This document shows positions 17,610 through 26,851 of a stretch of DNA of 64,000 bases, one piece after another; within the stretch, counting starts at the first letter, position 1; the number at the start of each line of letters is the position of its first letter. Source of the DNA: Palleniella muris. Its GTDB lineage: Bacteria; Bacteroidota; Bacteroidia; Bacteroidales; Bacteroidaceae. The position numbers and the translations under genes are program-made. Location of the stretch: contig NZ_SRZC01000010.1 of NCBI RefSeq assembly GCF_004792655.1, positions 62,001 to 126,000 of the forward strand. Direction: 5' to 3'. Under the pieces are notes generated by a model. It did no database searches, was not told the origin of the DNA, and saw nothing but the letters and a program-made list of their open reading frames with translations.

Positions 17610-18657
17610 ATGGAAAAGAAACGACTTGAATATCTTGACGCGATGCGTGGGGTTGCTATCCTTTTTATTGTTTTCGGGCATATTCCACTGTATTGCTATG
17701 GGGTGGCGGAGACGGACAGCTTTTCTTCGTTCAGACTGTTTACATCCACGGTGCAGCTCCCTTTGTTCTTCTTCATCTCCGGTTTCCTGTTCAGTGTGAG
17801 GTCTTTATTTAACAAATCGGGGGGGGGTAAAATTTGAATATGTTTTGAAAAGAGCCAAGCAGTTGCTTGTGCCGGCAATTGTTTTCGGCAGCATTTTCCT
17901 GTTATTGAACGGTGGCACGGTAGAGGGATGTCTGACTGATAAGTTCAAGTACGGCTATTGGTTCACATTCTCATTATTTGAGTTTCTCATGATTCAGGTG
18001 GTTATGGAATGGATGATGAGAAAATTATCAATAGTGGAAGACAGCATCAGGTATTTGTTTATGCTTGTAGCTATAGCTGTTGTTTCTTATGCAGTATCAT
18101 TTCCTGTTGTCTGCCAGTATTTTGGTGATATGGGCGGGGTGTTAGGGTTACCGTTGTTAAGATACTATGTTTATTTTGTGGCAGGCAGACTGATACGTGT
18201 GCATCTGAATGCTATTTGTGCATGGAAATGGCGGGATGCAGCAGTGACAGTGACGGTGATGGCCTTTATCCTTATTGCTGTTTTGTTCTGGGGCTTGGAT
18301 TATGAATGCAGCGGGTTGCTTTTCCATGTCCGTATGGTGGTGTTTGAAATGTCGGCGTTGCTGTTGTTCTTTGCCATGTTCTACCGGCATCGTTATTATT
18401 TTTCTTCAGATAATGGATTGGTGAATGCTCTTTCATTTGTAGGAAAACGGACACTTGACATTTATCTTCTGCATTATTTCTTTTTGCCGAAGGACTTGCA
18501 TGTTGTCGGAAGATATTTCGTGGAGCATCCCTCACTGGCGATAGAATTTGTTATGGGAATGTTTGTCACATTCATAATTGTTGCACTGTGCCTGTTCGTC
18601 AGTGAGATGCTAAGGTCAAGCAGATTTGTGACACGATGGGCCTTGGGAAGTAAATAG
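17610..18657 (+). CDS. Acyltransferase-3 membrane protein, frame broken at a 9-G tract (OFF)
   Basis: The N-terminus YLDAMRGVAILFIVFGHIP has the acyltransferase-3 signature, with the conserved R and H. The frame stops at 17837, just after the G run. The remaining protein continues in another frame to 18657 with eight or so membrane segments and a FVGKRTLDIYLLHYFF motif, the usual C-terminal signature. Removing one G gives S-G-G-V-K-F-E-Y and one 348-residue protein, normal for the family. As given, only a 75-residue fragment would be made. Confidence 0.9.
17819..17827 (+). repeat. Poly-G tract, 9 G, early in an acyltransferase-3 gene
   Basis: Nine G; the gene is in frame with eight (or eleven). 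The tract lies after about 70 codons, so the OFF product is a short, surely inactive peptide. Confidence 0.92.
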
Positions 18658-19198
18658 GGCATTAGTCACGCTGATGCCGCAGATGCTCGCGGATAAGTCT
18701 ATCAGCGTTTTTCAGCGTAATGATGTGAAAAATATATTGAACGAAAGAAAACTCACGGCATTTTTGCCTTAAAATACTCGCATAAAAACGGGGGTTAGTC
18801 ATGTAACACCGAAAAAACGCTGAATTTCTTGTTGTAGCTAATGCTTTGGTATTTAATGGTTTACTGTAAAAATGTTGTTCCGCTCTTGAAATATTCTGTG
18901 CAAAAGGTTACCATTTACTTGCCAAAAGGTTACCTTTTAACATCCAATCTGTCACGAATTACACCGGAAAGGGCTATGTATTACCTGATTTTTCGGTAGA
19001 AAATATCAAAAGAACTGTCATTTTGGATGATGTCAGGTGCCGTGCAAGTATGTATTGAACCGTTTTATGCACATTATGATAAATAGAGCATTGGAAAACT
19101 CATGCATATTTTACCCGGTTTTGTTTGTAAAAAAATCGAATGATGAATCTCTGTTTTAGTGTTAATATTACTAACTTGGAAACAAACTAAAAAAACAT
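18658..19198 (+). other. 541-base spacer inside the polysaccharide locus
   Basis: No gene is visible. It starts with a GCTGATGCCGCAGATG-like segment related to the repeats that flank the GxxExxY gene near 43 kb. It also holds two AAAGGTTACC palindromic boxes (18903-18916 and 18925-18938) 22 bases apart. The final 100 bases are AT-rich; a weak -7-like element (TAACTTGG) lies near 19170. It may carry an internal promoter for the genes that follow. Confidence 0.5.
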
Positions 19199-20227
19199 AT
19201 GAATAATAAGAATTTGGCAATAGAAGCCCTCCGTCTTCCTTTGATAATCCTTGTGGTTTTCATCCACGAGAATCCGACTTTTGACAGTCTGGGATATTGG
19301 GGCTTGACGGTGAATACGATAGCCCAGGTGGCAGTGCCCTGCTTTTTCCTGATAGCCGGCTATTTCTTTATTGGGAGGGGGCCGTTGACATGGGAGATTT
19401 ATAAGGCAAAGCTGTCAAAGCGTGCAAGGACATTGCTTGTGCCTTATCTGCTGTGGAACCTTGTCCCTTCTCTTGTGTTGATAGGTGGCAACTTGTTCTC
19501 AATCCTTTTCCGTGGGAAATCACCGGATGACTTGCTGGCATTCCTTTCAGGTCTGTGGAACGAGGGTCTGTGGCATCTGTGGTGGGATAAGGTAAACGGC
19601 ATGCCTTCCGATTCGCCATTATGGTTTCTCAGAGACCTTATTGTGATGTGTCTCATGGCCCCCGTTTTCTATTATTTTATCAGGAAATGCGGAACATTAA
19701 TGGTGGCAGTCTTATTTCTGCTATATGTATTTCTTCCAGGCGACTTGAAAAGCATTCCCGGAGTAAGCCTTACAGCAATATTTTTCTTCAATGTGGGTAT
19801 GTACTTGAGGTACAATGGAATCAGTCTTATAGACAGAGACAGGAAGTATCAGGCAAGTGTTGTGGCAATCACGTTCCTCCTGTTGCTTATGGTTGTTGTG
19901 CCAAGACATCAAGGATTCTTATGCCCATTATTCATCGCAGCGGGCACATACAGCAGTTTCGCATTGATAGGAAGGGCAAATGAAAGCGTTGTGACATTCA
20001 TGTCACGTTTTTCTCCGACCATCTTCTTTATATATGCTGTCCATCAGACATTCGTACTGGCACAGACAGGAAAGATTGTTGCACGACTGTTACCGGACAG
20101 TTATGCCGGTCATGTCCTTGCCTATCTCATTGTGCCGTTTGTCACAACGGCAGTGTGTATGGCAATATATTATGTGTTGAGGCTTATATCTCCAAAACTT
20201 ATTGGGATACTTTGTGGGGGAAGGTAA
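19199..20227 (+). CDS. Acyltransferase-3 membrane protein
   Basis: A 342-residue multi-pass protein with an intact frame. It begins NKNLAIEALRLPLIILVVFIHE, where the usual R and H of the acyltransferase-3 family can be seen, and has PLWFLRDLIVMCLMAP in the middle and FSPTIFFIYAVHQTFVL near the end. It probably moves an acetyl group from acetyl-CoA to a sugar on a lipid-linked unit at the inner membrane. It follows the 541-base spacer and is the first gene of the second half of the locus. Confidence 0.87.
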   Translation: MNNKNLAIEALRLPLIILVVFIHENPTFDSLGYWGLTVNTIAQVAVPCFFLIAGYFFIGRGPLTWEIYKAKLSKRARTLLVPYLLWNLVPSLVLIGGNLFSILFRGKSPDDLLAFLSGLWNEGLWHLWWDKVNGMPSDSPLWFLRDLIVMCLMAPVFYYFIRKCGTLMVAVLFLLYVFLPGDLKSIPGVSLTAIFFFNVGMYLRYNGISLIDRDRKYQASVVAITFLLLLMVVVPRHQGFLCPLFIAAGTYSSFALIGRANESVVTFMSRFSPTIFFIYAVHQTFVLAQTGKIVARLLPDSYAGHVLAYLIVPFVTTAVCMAIYYVLRLISPKLIGILCGGR

Positions 20228-20283
20228 TACGATTTGTATGATTCCATGAAAAAAAATATGAATAGATAAAATTAATATAATTA

Positions 20284-21357
20284 ATGGTAAAGGAAAATAA
20301 ATCTTACAGCCATTTGGCGTGGCTTGATGCGCTGCGTTTTATCGCGGCATTCTTGGTGTTGTTTTGTCATTCCCGTAATGACTTCTTTATAAAATACAAT
20401 TACCTCCCGGATGACCAGCAGGGGATAGGTACTTTTATTTTTTATACTTTGGGCAGATTAGGTCCGGAGGCAGTGTTTGTATTCTTCATATTGAGTGGCT
20501 TTCTTGTAGGTGGTAAAGGCTTTGAGCGCATGATGTCCGGCACTTTCAAGGCACGCAGCTATGCGGTTGACCGTTTCTGCCGTATAATGATTCCTCTTGT
20601 TTCTGCTGTATTGTTGTACATGATTGTAGCTCCAATTGTAGGTCAGGAGTATAGCGGATGGACAGTTGTGGGGAATCTCTTGAGCCTACAGTGTATTCTG
20701 TGCGAGGCACTGGTTTCTCCTTTTTGGAGTTTGAGCTATGAAGTTTGGTTTTATATTGTACTCTTTGCGTTGGCTTTGTCATTACGCAAGAAGATGATAG
20801 GCTTCATACTCTTCTTCATCTGTTGTCTGGTCTATACCAAGATGAATGCACTGTATCTTTTGATTTGGTTAATGGGGGGAGTAGCGTGGCTGACCCGTCC
20901 AAAGAATGGAAACAAGTGGATACTTTTGGGAAGTTTCATTATGATAGTGGTTTCTTTAGGATTGAGCCAGATGACTTCTGCCACAAAGGTTTTCAGTTTT
21001 GACATGCCATTCACTAACATGCAGGCGACAATGCTTCTCTGTGCTTCCATGTGCGTGTTCTGCCAGCAGGTGATATTGTTTCCACCTCGTAGTAGTTGGG
21101 CTTGTAAGGTGGAAGGAGCCTTCACGCGCCTTGCTGATTTCTCCTATTCACTTTATCTGATTCACAGGATACTTCTTTTGGTTGTTTTTGCCTTTTTCTT
21201 TGAGAAGGAGAAAGCGGACATGTCGGTTATGTGTCTGTTGCAGTACAGTGCCATTGTTGCAGGTGTCATGCTTGTGACTTATGCAATTTATTATTTTACG
21301 GAACGACGGACATCAGAAGTGAAGCGGTGGGTAAAAAAGAGTTTGCATATTGATTGA
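20284..21357 (+). CDS. Acyltransferase-3 membrane protein
   Basis: The 357-residue protein opens HLAWLDALRFIAAFLVLFCHSRN, a clear acyltransferase-3 start, and has FVFFILSGFLVGGKGF and VSPFWSLSYEVWFYI, followed by further membrane segments and FSYSLYLIHRI. The frame is intact. A run of six G (20874-20879) lies in frame, shorter than the suspected switch tracts. It slightly overlaps the preferred upstream limit of the next gene's frame. Confidence 0.9.
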   Translation: MVKENKSYSHLAWLDALRFIAAFLVLFCHSRNDFFIKYNYLPDDQQGIGTFIFYTLGRLGPEAVFVFFILSGFLVGGKGFERMMSGTFKARSYAVDRFCRIMIPLVSAVLLYMIVAPIVGQEYSGWTVVGNLLSLQCILCEALVSPFWSLSYEVWFYIVLFALALSLRKKMIGFILFFICCLVYTKMNALYLLIWLMGGVAWLTRPKNGNKWILLGSFIMIVVSLGLSQMTSATKVFSFDMPFTNMQATMLLCASMCVFCQQVILFPPRSSWACKVEGAFTRLADFSYSLYLIHRILLLVVFAFFFEKEKADMSVMCLLQYSAIVAGVMLVTYAIYYFTERRTSEVKRWVKKSLHID

Positions 21358-21367
21358 GATAAAAATA

Positions 21368-22336
21368 ATGACACAAAAACCTTTTATATCTTTTATTGTT
21401 CCGGTCTATAATGTGGAACAGTATCTGTGCCGATGTGTGGATTCCGTCATCAGTCAGACTTGCGGAGATTGGGAGCTGGTTCTCGTTGATGACGGAAGCC
21501 GTGACAGTTCTCCGCATATATGCGATGTTTATGCAGGAAAGGACAGCCGCATAAAAGTCATTCACCAGGAGAACCAGGGTGTTGCTGCCGCGAGAAACAG
21601 CGGTCTTGCCACAGTGACCGGCGAATGGATATGGTTTGTTGACTCTGATGACTGGATTGAACCGGACTCTGTGAATATTTTGAAAGAGAATTGCCCCCAT
21701 GGCACAAAGAATGACCTTGTCATGTTTGGGCATGTCAGGCATGAAGGAGACATGACGTACTCCAATGCGGGTAAAGAAATGAAGGACGTTGGCAAGGAGG
21801 AGTTCCTTCGCTGTCAGATTTCTTTTTTCAATGTGTGCATGATTTTCAGGAGTGACATCCTGCGGAATCACGGACTTATGTTTACAAGAGGAATACGGCT
21901 GGCGGAGGATTTGGAACTGCAATACAAGTATGAGATGCTTTGCCGGTGTCCTGTTTCCATTGCAGAGCCGTTGTACCATTATCTGATACGTGAAGGCTCT
22001 GCGACACACAGCGTCCAATACCGCCGGAATGCTGTTGACGACCTGTATCTTGTGCTGCGCAATCTGCATGGATTCATTTCCGAACATGACATTGAGCCAT
22101 CCGCATGGCTTGACGTGCGTCTTGAAATGCTCGTTAAGAACTGGCTTTATTCGGCTTCCCTTGTGACCGGGCTGGACCGGGCTGGATTTCAGAAGCGTGT
22201 GCGTGAGATTATGGACTTGTACCGGGGCATAGGCTTCCCTTGTTTTGAAAACTGTAAGCTAAGGCTGGCGTATAACAGTGTGTGCCTGTATTTCATTACT
22301 AATAAAATTTATCTGAAAATAAAAGGAATATCATGA
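21368..22336 (+). CDS. Glycosyltransferase family 2
   Basis: The ATG at 21368 gives 322 residues; a TTG at 21350 would overlap the preceding gene and is less likely. The N-terminus FISFIVPVYNVEQYL, the DD at 41-42 and DSDD at 92-95 (FVDSDDWI) identify a GT-A family 2 enzyme of the common EpsJ-like type. The C-terminal 120 residues are helical. It overlaps the next gene by four bases (ATGA). Substrates unknown. Confidence 0.9.
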   Translation: MTQKPFISFIVPVYNVEQYLCRCVDSVISQTCGDWELVLVDDGSRDSSPHICDVYAGKDSRIKVIHQENQGVAAARNSGLATVTGEWIWFVDSDDWIEPDSVNILKENCPHGTKNDLVMFGHVRHEGDMTYSNAGKEMKDVGKEEFLRCQISFFNVCMIFRSDILRNHGLMFTRGIRLAEDLELQYKYEMLCRCPVSIAEPLYHYLIREGSATHSVQYRRNAVDDLYLVLRNLHGFISEHDIEPSAWLDVRLEMLVKNWLYSASLVTGLDRAGFQKRVREIMDLYRGIGFPCFENCKLRLAYNSVCLYFITNKIYLKIKGIS

Positions 22337-23112
22337 TACCGAAAATTATACATTACAGTTGGTTCAGTGGCGAGCCGTATCCGCAGTTTCTTAAAGAGTG
22401 TATGGACACCTGGAAGAAAGTGCTTCCGGACTATGAGTTTGTATTGTGGGATGCCGGAAAACTGGCAGAGTGCAACAATGTGTTTGCCAATGAGGCGGTA
22501 AGTGTCGGCAAGTGGGCGTTTGCAGCGGATTTCGTGCGTCTGTATGCCGTCTTCCATTATGGCGGTATATGGCTCGATACAGACATTGACATGTTCAAAC
22601 CGTTTGACCCTTTCCTGAATGATGGTATGTTCATCGGGCGTGAGTACTATGTGCACAAGGAGCAGGGAAAGGAAGATTATGTGACCCTGACCTCCCATTG
22701 TTTCGGTGCGGAGAAGCATCATCCGTTCATCAAGGAGTGTCTGGAATTTTATGAGAACAGGCATTTTATCCGCTCGCATAATGAGCGGCTGCCGCAGGAG
22801 CTTCGTTATGACATGACAATAATCCCGATGCTCCAGATGCGTCTTGCAGAGAACTATGGTTTTGACTCGAGAGATTGTGTGAACAGCATGCAGGTTCTGA
22901 GTAACGGCATTCATGTCTATCCTTACCAGTATTTTGACCAGCCAGGCTATACAAGCATGAAGGATGTGGTGTGCATCCACCGTGTTGCACAGAGCTGGAA
23001 CAAGAAAGCCGGCATGACGGTCAGGGATGTCACGAACCCTAAGAAGAAGACTTTGGGATACAGGAAAATGAAACTGCAGGAGAAACTTGCGGAATGGATA
23101 ATGAATTTGTAG
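22333..23112 (+). CDS. Glycosyltransferase family 32-like (DXD)
   Basis: The 259-residue protein starts IPKIIHYSWFSGEPYPQF, typical of the Och1/capsular GT32 family. It has VGKWAFAADFVRLYAVFHYG and the metal-binding motif WLDTDIDMF (Asp82, Asp84). It is coupled to the preceding GT2 gene through an ATGA overlap. It is followed by a region of broken genes. Donor sugar unknown; mannosyl or galactosyl transfer occurs in the family. Confidence 0.92.
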   Translation: MIPKIIHYSWFSGEPYPQFLKECMDTWKKVLPDYEFVLWDAGKLAECNNVFANEAVSVGKWAFAADFVRLYAVFHYGGIWLDTDIDMFKPFDPFLNDGMFIGREYYVHKEQGKEDYVTLTSHCFGAEKHHPFIKECLEFYENRHFIRSHNERLPQELRYDMTIIPMLQMRLAENYGFDSRDCVNSMQVLSNGIHVYPYQYFDQPGYTSMKDVVCIHRVAQSWNKKAGMTVRDVTNPKKKTLGYRKMKLQEKLAEWIMNL

Positions 23113-23241
23113 TGGATATGACCGGATGTTGTATTTGTGCAAATGTGCTTGCTTGTAAGTAACTATAGCATCAATAAATATTATAGATAGCAATGAAACT
23201 GTTTTACTGTTTGCTGGGATTGCCTCATATCGTATCCTTTT

Positions 23242-23424
23242 TATGCTCATCAGAATGTTACTGTTGGTTGGAATCATAACGGGAAACCGGTGATAGGAGA
23301 TAATGTAAGAATATTTACAGGAGCAGTAGTCGCAGGTCCAATACACATTGGAAATAATGTTACAATAGCAGCAAATTCCGTTGTTCTGGAAGACATACCG
23401 GATAATTGCATCATGTATAATTAA
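23242..23424 (+). pseudogene. Remnant of a hexapeptide-repeat acetyltransferase
   Basis: A 60-codon frame without a start reads [18 protein letters not shown], then [20 protein letters not shown] and [12 protein letters not shown] before TAA. This is the C-terminal left-handed beta-helix of a serine acetyltransferase-type enzyme. The N-terminal half, including the catalytic histidine region, is missing. It shows that another acetyl-transferring gene was lost from the locus. Confidence 0.75.
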
Positions 23425-23437
23425 AAAGAAAAAGAAA

Positions 23438-24387
23438 ATGATAAGCAAACTCAAATTAGTAATAGGCATATTCATTAATGTTTGGCAAAGACTTTCAATA
23501 AGGGGGGGGAGGAGTCTTTGCAGTTTCTGTATGTAAGTTTAAAGCTTGTTTTTAAGCAAAATGATAACTTATATGACATAAAGCATAAATTGAATTTAAG
23601 GTTCATCAGGAGAATTCCTGTAAGAGTGACAGATACAGATGTTGCATCTGTCACTGATTACAAGATATGGACATTATGGTGGCAAGGTGAGAATGAAATG
23701 CCGGAAATAATAAAGATGACATATAATAGTATTATAAAATACTCGAACAGGGATGTTGTCCTTATTACAAAAGATAATTATAGCGACTATGTCACTTTGC
23801 CTGTTTTTCTTGAAGAGAGAGTGAAGCGTAAGGAAATCGGCCTGGCACATCTTTCTGATTATATAAGAATCGCCTTGTTGTGCAAGTATGGTGGTCTTTG
23901 GCTGGACAGCACTGTGCTTTGTACAAGGCAAGTGCCGTCATGGATATATGAGCAGGAGTTTTTTACGGTAAAGTCCGGTGTCTATGATCACAGGTATCTC
24001 CCGATGGGGCGATGGAATATGCAGGTTATAGGGAGCAACAACGTGAATTGCCCCGTATTTGTCTACATGAAGCAATTTCTGGAAGAGTATTGGAAGAAGT
24101 ATGACCGTGATATTGATTATCTTTTCTTTGATTATGGAATGCATGTCATGTGTGAGACAAATAGAGTTTGTAAAGAACTTGTAGATAAGGTTCCTGTAAC
24201 AAATGAGGATATGCATTGGCTGCGTGACAAGGCTGATGAACCTTATGAGAATGTTGCGTCAGAATGGAAGTTGAAGAAAGCCAACACATGGTTTTTCAAA
24301 TTGACATACAAGCATGAGTTTGCTTGTTCTGTTGCAGGGAAGCGCACATTGTATAACGAAATAATCACAGATGGAAAAAGCAACTGA
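23438..24387 (+). CDS. Capsular polysaccharide synthesis-type glycosyltransferase, broken at an 8-G tract (OFF)
   Basis: The ATG at 23438 starts ISKLKLVIGIFINVWQRLS and runs into an 8-G tract, after which the frame soon stops. The rest of the protein, in another frame, reads IWTLWWQGENEMPEIIK, then GLAHLSDYIRIALLCKYGG and LWLDSTVLCT, the pattern of the Caps_synth/GT32-like family, and ends at 24387. Nine G join the halves into a 316-residue protein. A TTG-initiated product from 23482 would lack the first helix; that start looks artificial. It should add a sugar when ON. Confidence 0.88.
23502..23509 (+). repeat. Poly-G tract, 8 G, near the start of a glycosyltransferase gene
   Basis: Eight G after about 21 codons. 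Nine G give I-R-G-G-E-E-S-L-Q-F and an open frame to 24387; eight give I-R-G-G-R-S and a stop 8 codons later. Confidence 0.9.
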
Positions 24388-24478
24388 ACAAGATTCGACA
24401 GTTGATGTGCTGCGTGGCGTTGCAATGACCTTTGGTTGTTTCAGGAGGTTTCTGCAAAATAAAATCGTTGATAATTAG
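24371..24478 (+). pseudogene. Start of a deleted acyltransferase-3 gene
   Basis: The 35-codon frame MEKATEQDSTVDVLRGVAMT overlaps the end of the preceding glycosyltransferase and carries VDVLRGVAM, the hallmark start of acyltransferase-3 proteins. After the first membrane segment begins, the frame degenerates and stops. It is best read as the scar of a deletion or replacement. Confidence 0.65.
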
Positions 24479-24484
24479 AGTCTA

Positions 24485-25624
24485 ATGAGAATATTATATG
24501 TATTAAGACATGACCCTTGGGGCATCGGTGGCGGATGTTTTGCCAGCCGTAACTATCTTGAGGCGTTTTGCGAGGTTTTCAGCGGCAGTGAAATTGACGC
24601 TCTTGTCTGTGCGGAATATCTGGCACATGGTAAGGCAGAGGAATTTCCTGACGTATGTTTCCGTGGAGTAGGGGAGCGTGGCATGCTTGCCAAGTTGCTG
24701 TCTCCTGTCACAGGTGAGATGCACAGATTTCAGTCCGCAGCGTCAGAGTTGCTGTATAAGGAAAAGTATGACTTGTGTATTTTTGACCATAACAGTATTG
24801 CCGGCTCTTTGGTGAGGTTGTGCAGGAAACGTGGCGTAAGGACAATTGTGCTGAACCACAACTGTGAGCAGGAGTACTACAGGGACAATTTTCCTTCAAG
24901 ACTCAACCGTACAGTCTTTCTCCCTATTGTAAGGAGGAACGAGAGAAGGGCTTACCGTCTGTGCGACTGCAATGTTTTTCTGACAGAAGAGGACAGGGAC
25001 TTGTTTGCGGAACTTTATGGAGAATCTGCCACGGCGAAAGTGGTTGGCGGCTGTTTCATGAAGAAGGGAGAGTGTCTTGACCAGCTGCAGCTGAAGCCTT
25101 TCAGCTGTGACAGGTTGCGGATGGTCATAAGCGGCACTGTCGGTAATGTCCAGAATCTGGATGGCATCAACTATTTTCTTGATGAACTTTATGCATACGT
25201 CCCAAAGGACATGGACATTGTCATTGCCGGAAAGAACCCTCCAGTGGAACTGGTGGAACGTCTTAGGGGATATGAAAATATAGAGTTGATACCAAATCCG
25301 GAGGATATGGATGCAGTTCTTCGGAATTGTGACATCTTCTTGTGTCCCACCCGTCTGGGAGGCGGCATGAAGCTCCGTGTGATGGATGGATTCCGCAACG
25401 GCATGCCTGTGATTGCCCACAAGGTGTCGGCAAGAGGCTATTCCGCTTTCAAGGTTGCCGGATGCCTGCAAAGCTTTGGTGACGAGGAAGAGTTCGGGCG
25501 ATGCCTGAAGACTGTTATTGATGATATAAAGTCCTCCCGTATGGACAAAGAGACGGTAGTGCGCCACACTATGGATGTGCTTGGTTTTGAAGCTGCGGTT
25601 GTAAGGCTGCAGGCTGTAAAGTGA
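24485..25624 (+). CDS. Glycosyltransferase family 4-like
   Basis: A 379-residue GT-B-like protein: MRILYVLRHDPWGIGGGCFA at the start, with its glycine-rich loop, LNHNCEQEYYRDN in the middle, and CDIFLCPTRLGGGMKLRVMDG near the end. The last segment corresponds to the EX7E region, with the first glutamate replaced. This form is seen in the glycosyltransferase-family-1/4 enzymes that have GGGMK. It probably adds a sugar in the cytoplasm. It precedes the polymerase gene by 9 bases. Confidence 0.85.
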   Translation: MRILYVLRHDPWGIGGGCFASRNYLEAFCEVFSGSEIDALVCAEYLAHGKAEEFPDVCFRGVGERGMLAKLLSPVTGEMHRFQSAASELLYKEKYDLCIFDHNSIAGSLVRLCRKRGVRTIVLNHNCEQEYYRDNFPSRLNRTVFLPIVRRNERRAYRLCDCNVFLTEEDRDLFAELYGESATAKVVGGCFMKKGECLDQLQLKPFSCDRLRMVISGTVGNVQNLDGINYFLDELYAYVPKDMDIVIAGKNPPVELVERLRGYENIELIPNPEDMDAVLRNCDIFLCPTRLGGGMKLRVMDGFRNGMPVIAHKVSARGYSAFKVAGCLQSFGDEEEFGRCLKTVIDDIKSSRMDKETVVRHTMDVLGFEAAVVRLQAVK

Positions 25625-25633
25625 TATTATGAT

Positions 25634-26851
25634 ATGTGGAAAACTGTAAAGAACTACTATGGGAATAACAAGATAGAGCTGTTGATAACATTCTGTATCT
25701 TCAGTAATCTCTATCCTTATAATATTCCAGGCTTTGTATATTACATCGGGCTTGCCCTGTTAGGGTATAAGATGAGCAGGTATAGTGTGCGTATGGAGCA
25801 GAGATATTCCATCTATGTGGTGTTCCTTGCCGTGGTGTGGCTTGCTTCCATAGTCAATATGGCTCTTGACCTGCGTTTGATACTGTTTACGGCAATTCTT
25901 GTGTTGTGCGGTCCCTTTGTGACAAGTTTGCGCTGGCATTTGTTCAAGAAGAAGCTGATGCGGAATTTTGTCATCGGTTTTGCGGGGACAGTGATAATAA
26001 GTCTGATAGCAAAGTTGCAGGGGGTCAATAACCAGATAATCCGTTATGGCGGAAGTATGACAGAGTTCGGAGGTGTAGACGAATTTTCCGGCTATGCCAA
26101 GTTCCCGATGTGGAACAGTGCGGCCGCAGCCATGAGTATCATTTTCTTCTCTTACCTGTTGTTCCGAAATAGGGGGAAAAATGCCAAATATCAGTATTTC
26201 CTCTTATTCATGCTTCTTGCTTCTGTCTATGTCTGCCTTCTCTCAGCCTCTCGTTCCGCATTTGGGCTCGCTGCTGTATCTTCTGGATTACTTTTCTGGT
26301 GGCTTTCGTTCAATGCAAAGGCTATTTTCAAATATCTGATGGTTTTCGGCCTGATAGGTGTGCTGTCTTTTCCTTTTTTCATGAAGAGTGCGGAACGCAT
26401 GATATTGAAACAGGAAACACAAAAAGAGTCGGGAGTGACGTCACGTGATGCGTTGTGGAATAAGCGTATGGCAGAGTTTAACTCCTCTCCTGTTTTTGGT
26501 GTAGGTTATGCCGTCAATGGTGTAGGTATGAAACGTGCTATAGGTCGTGACGAGTCAGGCGGCAGCTGGATTGCCATTCTTGCCCAGACGGGTGTGGTGG
26601 GATTTGTTGTTGCTTTGATACTGTGGCTTCGCACATTTACCTCTGTGAAGAAAGTGAAGTATGATACGGAGTATGTCTTGATGTATGCGATATTCTGTTT
26701 CTTTACAGTGCATACGGTTCTGGAGGGCTATATGTTTCAAGGCGGATGGTACATGTGTGTTGTCTGTTGGATGTGTGTCGGTGTTTTGAGTGAGGCTCAG
26801 ATGTACAGACCGCAGCTGATGGCGTTAAGTAAACAGGGGAATGGGGTGTAA
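25634..26851 (+). CDS. O-antigen polymerase/ligase-like membrane protein (Wzy-like)
   Basis: A 405-residue protein with about ten to eleven hydrophobic segments and a longer soluble loop around residues 255-315. That loop has RDALWNKRMAEFNSSPVFGV and GYAVNG, the WaaL/Wzy signature region of the O-antigen ligase family. In a locus with Wzx it most probably joins repeat units at the outer face of the inner membrane. A ligase role cannot be excluded. It overlaps the next gene by 11 bases. Confidence 0.85.
   Translation: MWKTVKNYYGNNKIELLITFCIFSNLYPYNIPGFVYYIGLALLGYKMSRYSVRMEQRYSIYVVFLAVVWLASIVNMALDLRLILFTAILVLCGPFVTSLRWHLFKKKLMRNFVIGFAGTVIISLIAKLQGVNNQIIRYGGSMTEFGGVDEFSGYAKFPMWNSAAAAMSIIFFSYLLFRNRGKNAKYQYFLLFMLLASVYVCLLSASRSAFGLAAVSSGLLFWWLSFNAKAIFKYLMVFGLIGVLSFPFFMKSAERMILKQETQKESGVTSRDALWNKRMAEFNSSPVFGVGYAVNGVGMKRAIGRDESGGSWIAILAQTGVVGFVVALILWLRTFTSVKKVKYDTEYVLMYAIFCFFTVHTVLEGYMFQGGWYMCVVCWMCVGVLSEAQMYRPQLMALSKQGNGV

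Noticed and set aside
20874..20879. A 6-G run in the intact acyltransferase-3 gene, as a fifth slippage switch.
   Set aside because: The frame is intact and six G is short; similar runs (14066-14071) also lie in frame elsewhere, so there is no sign of switching.
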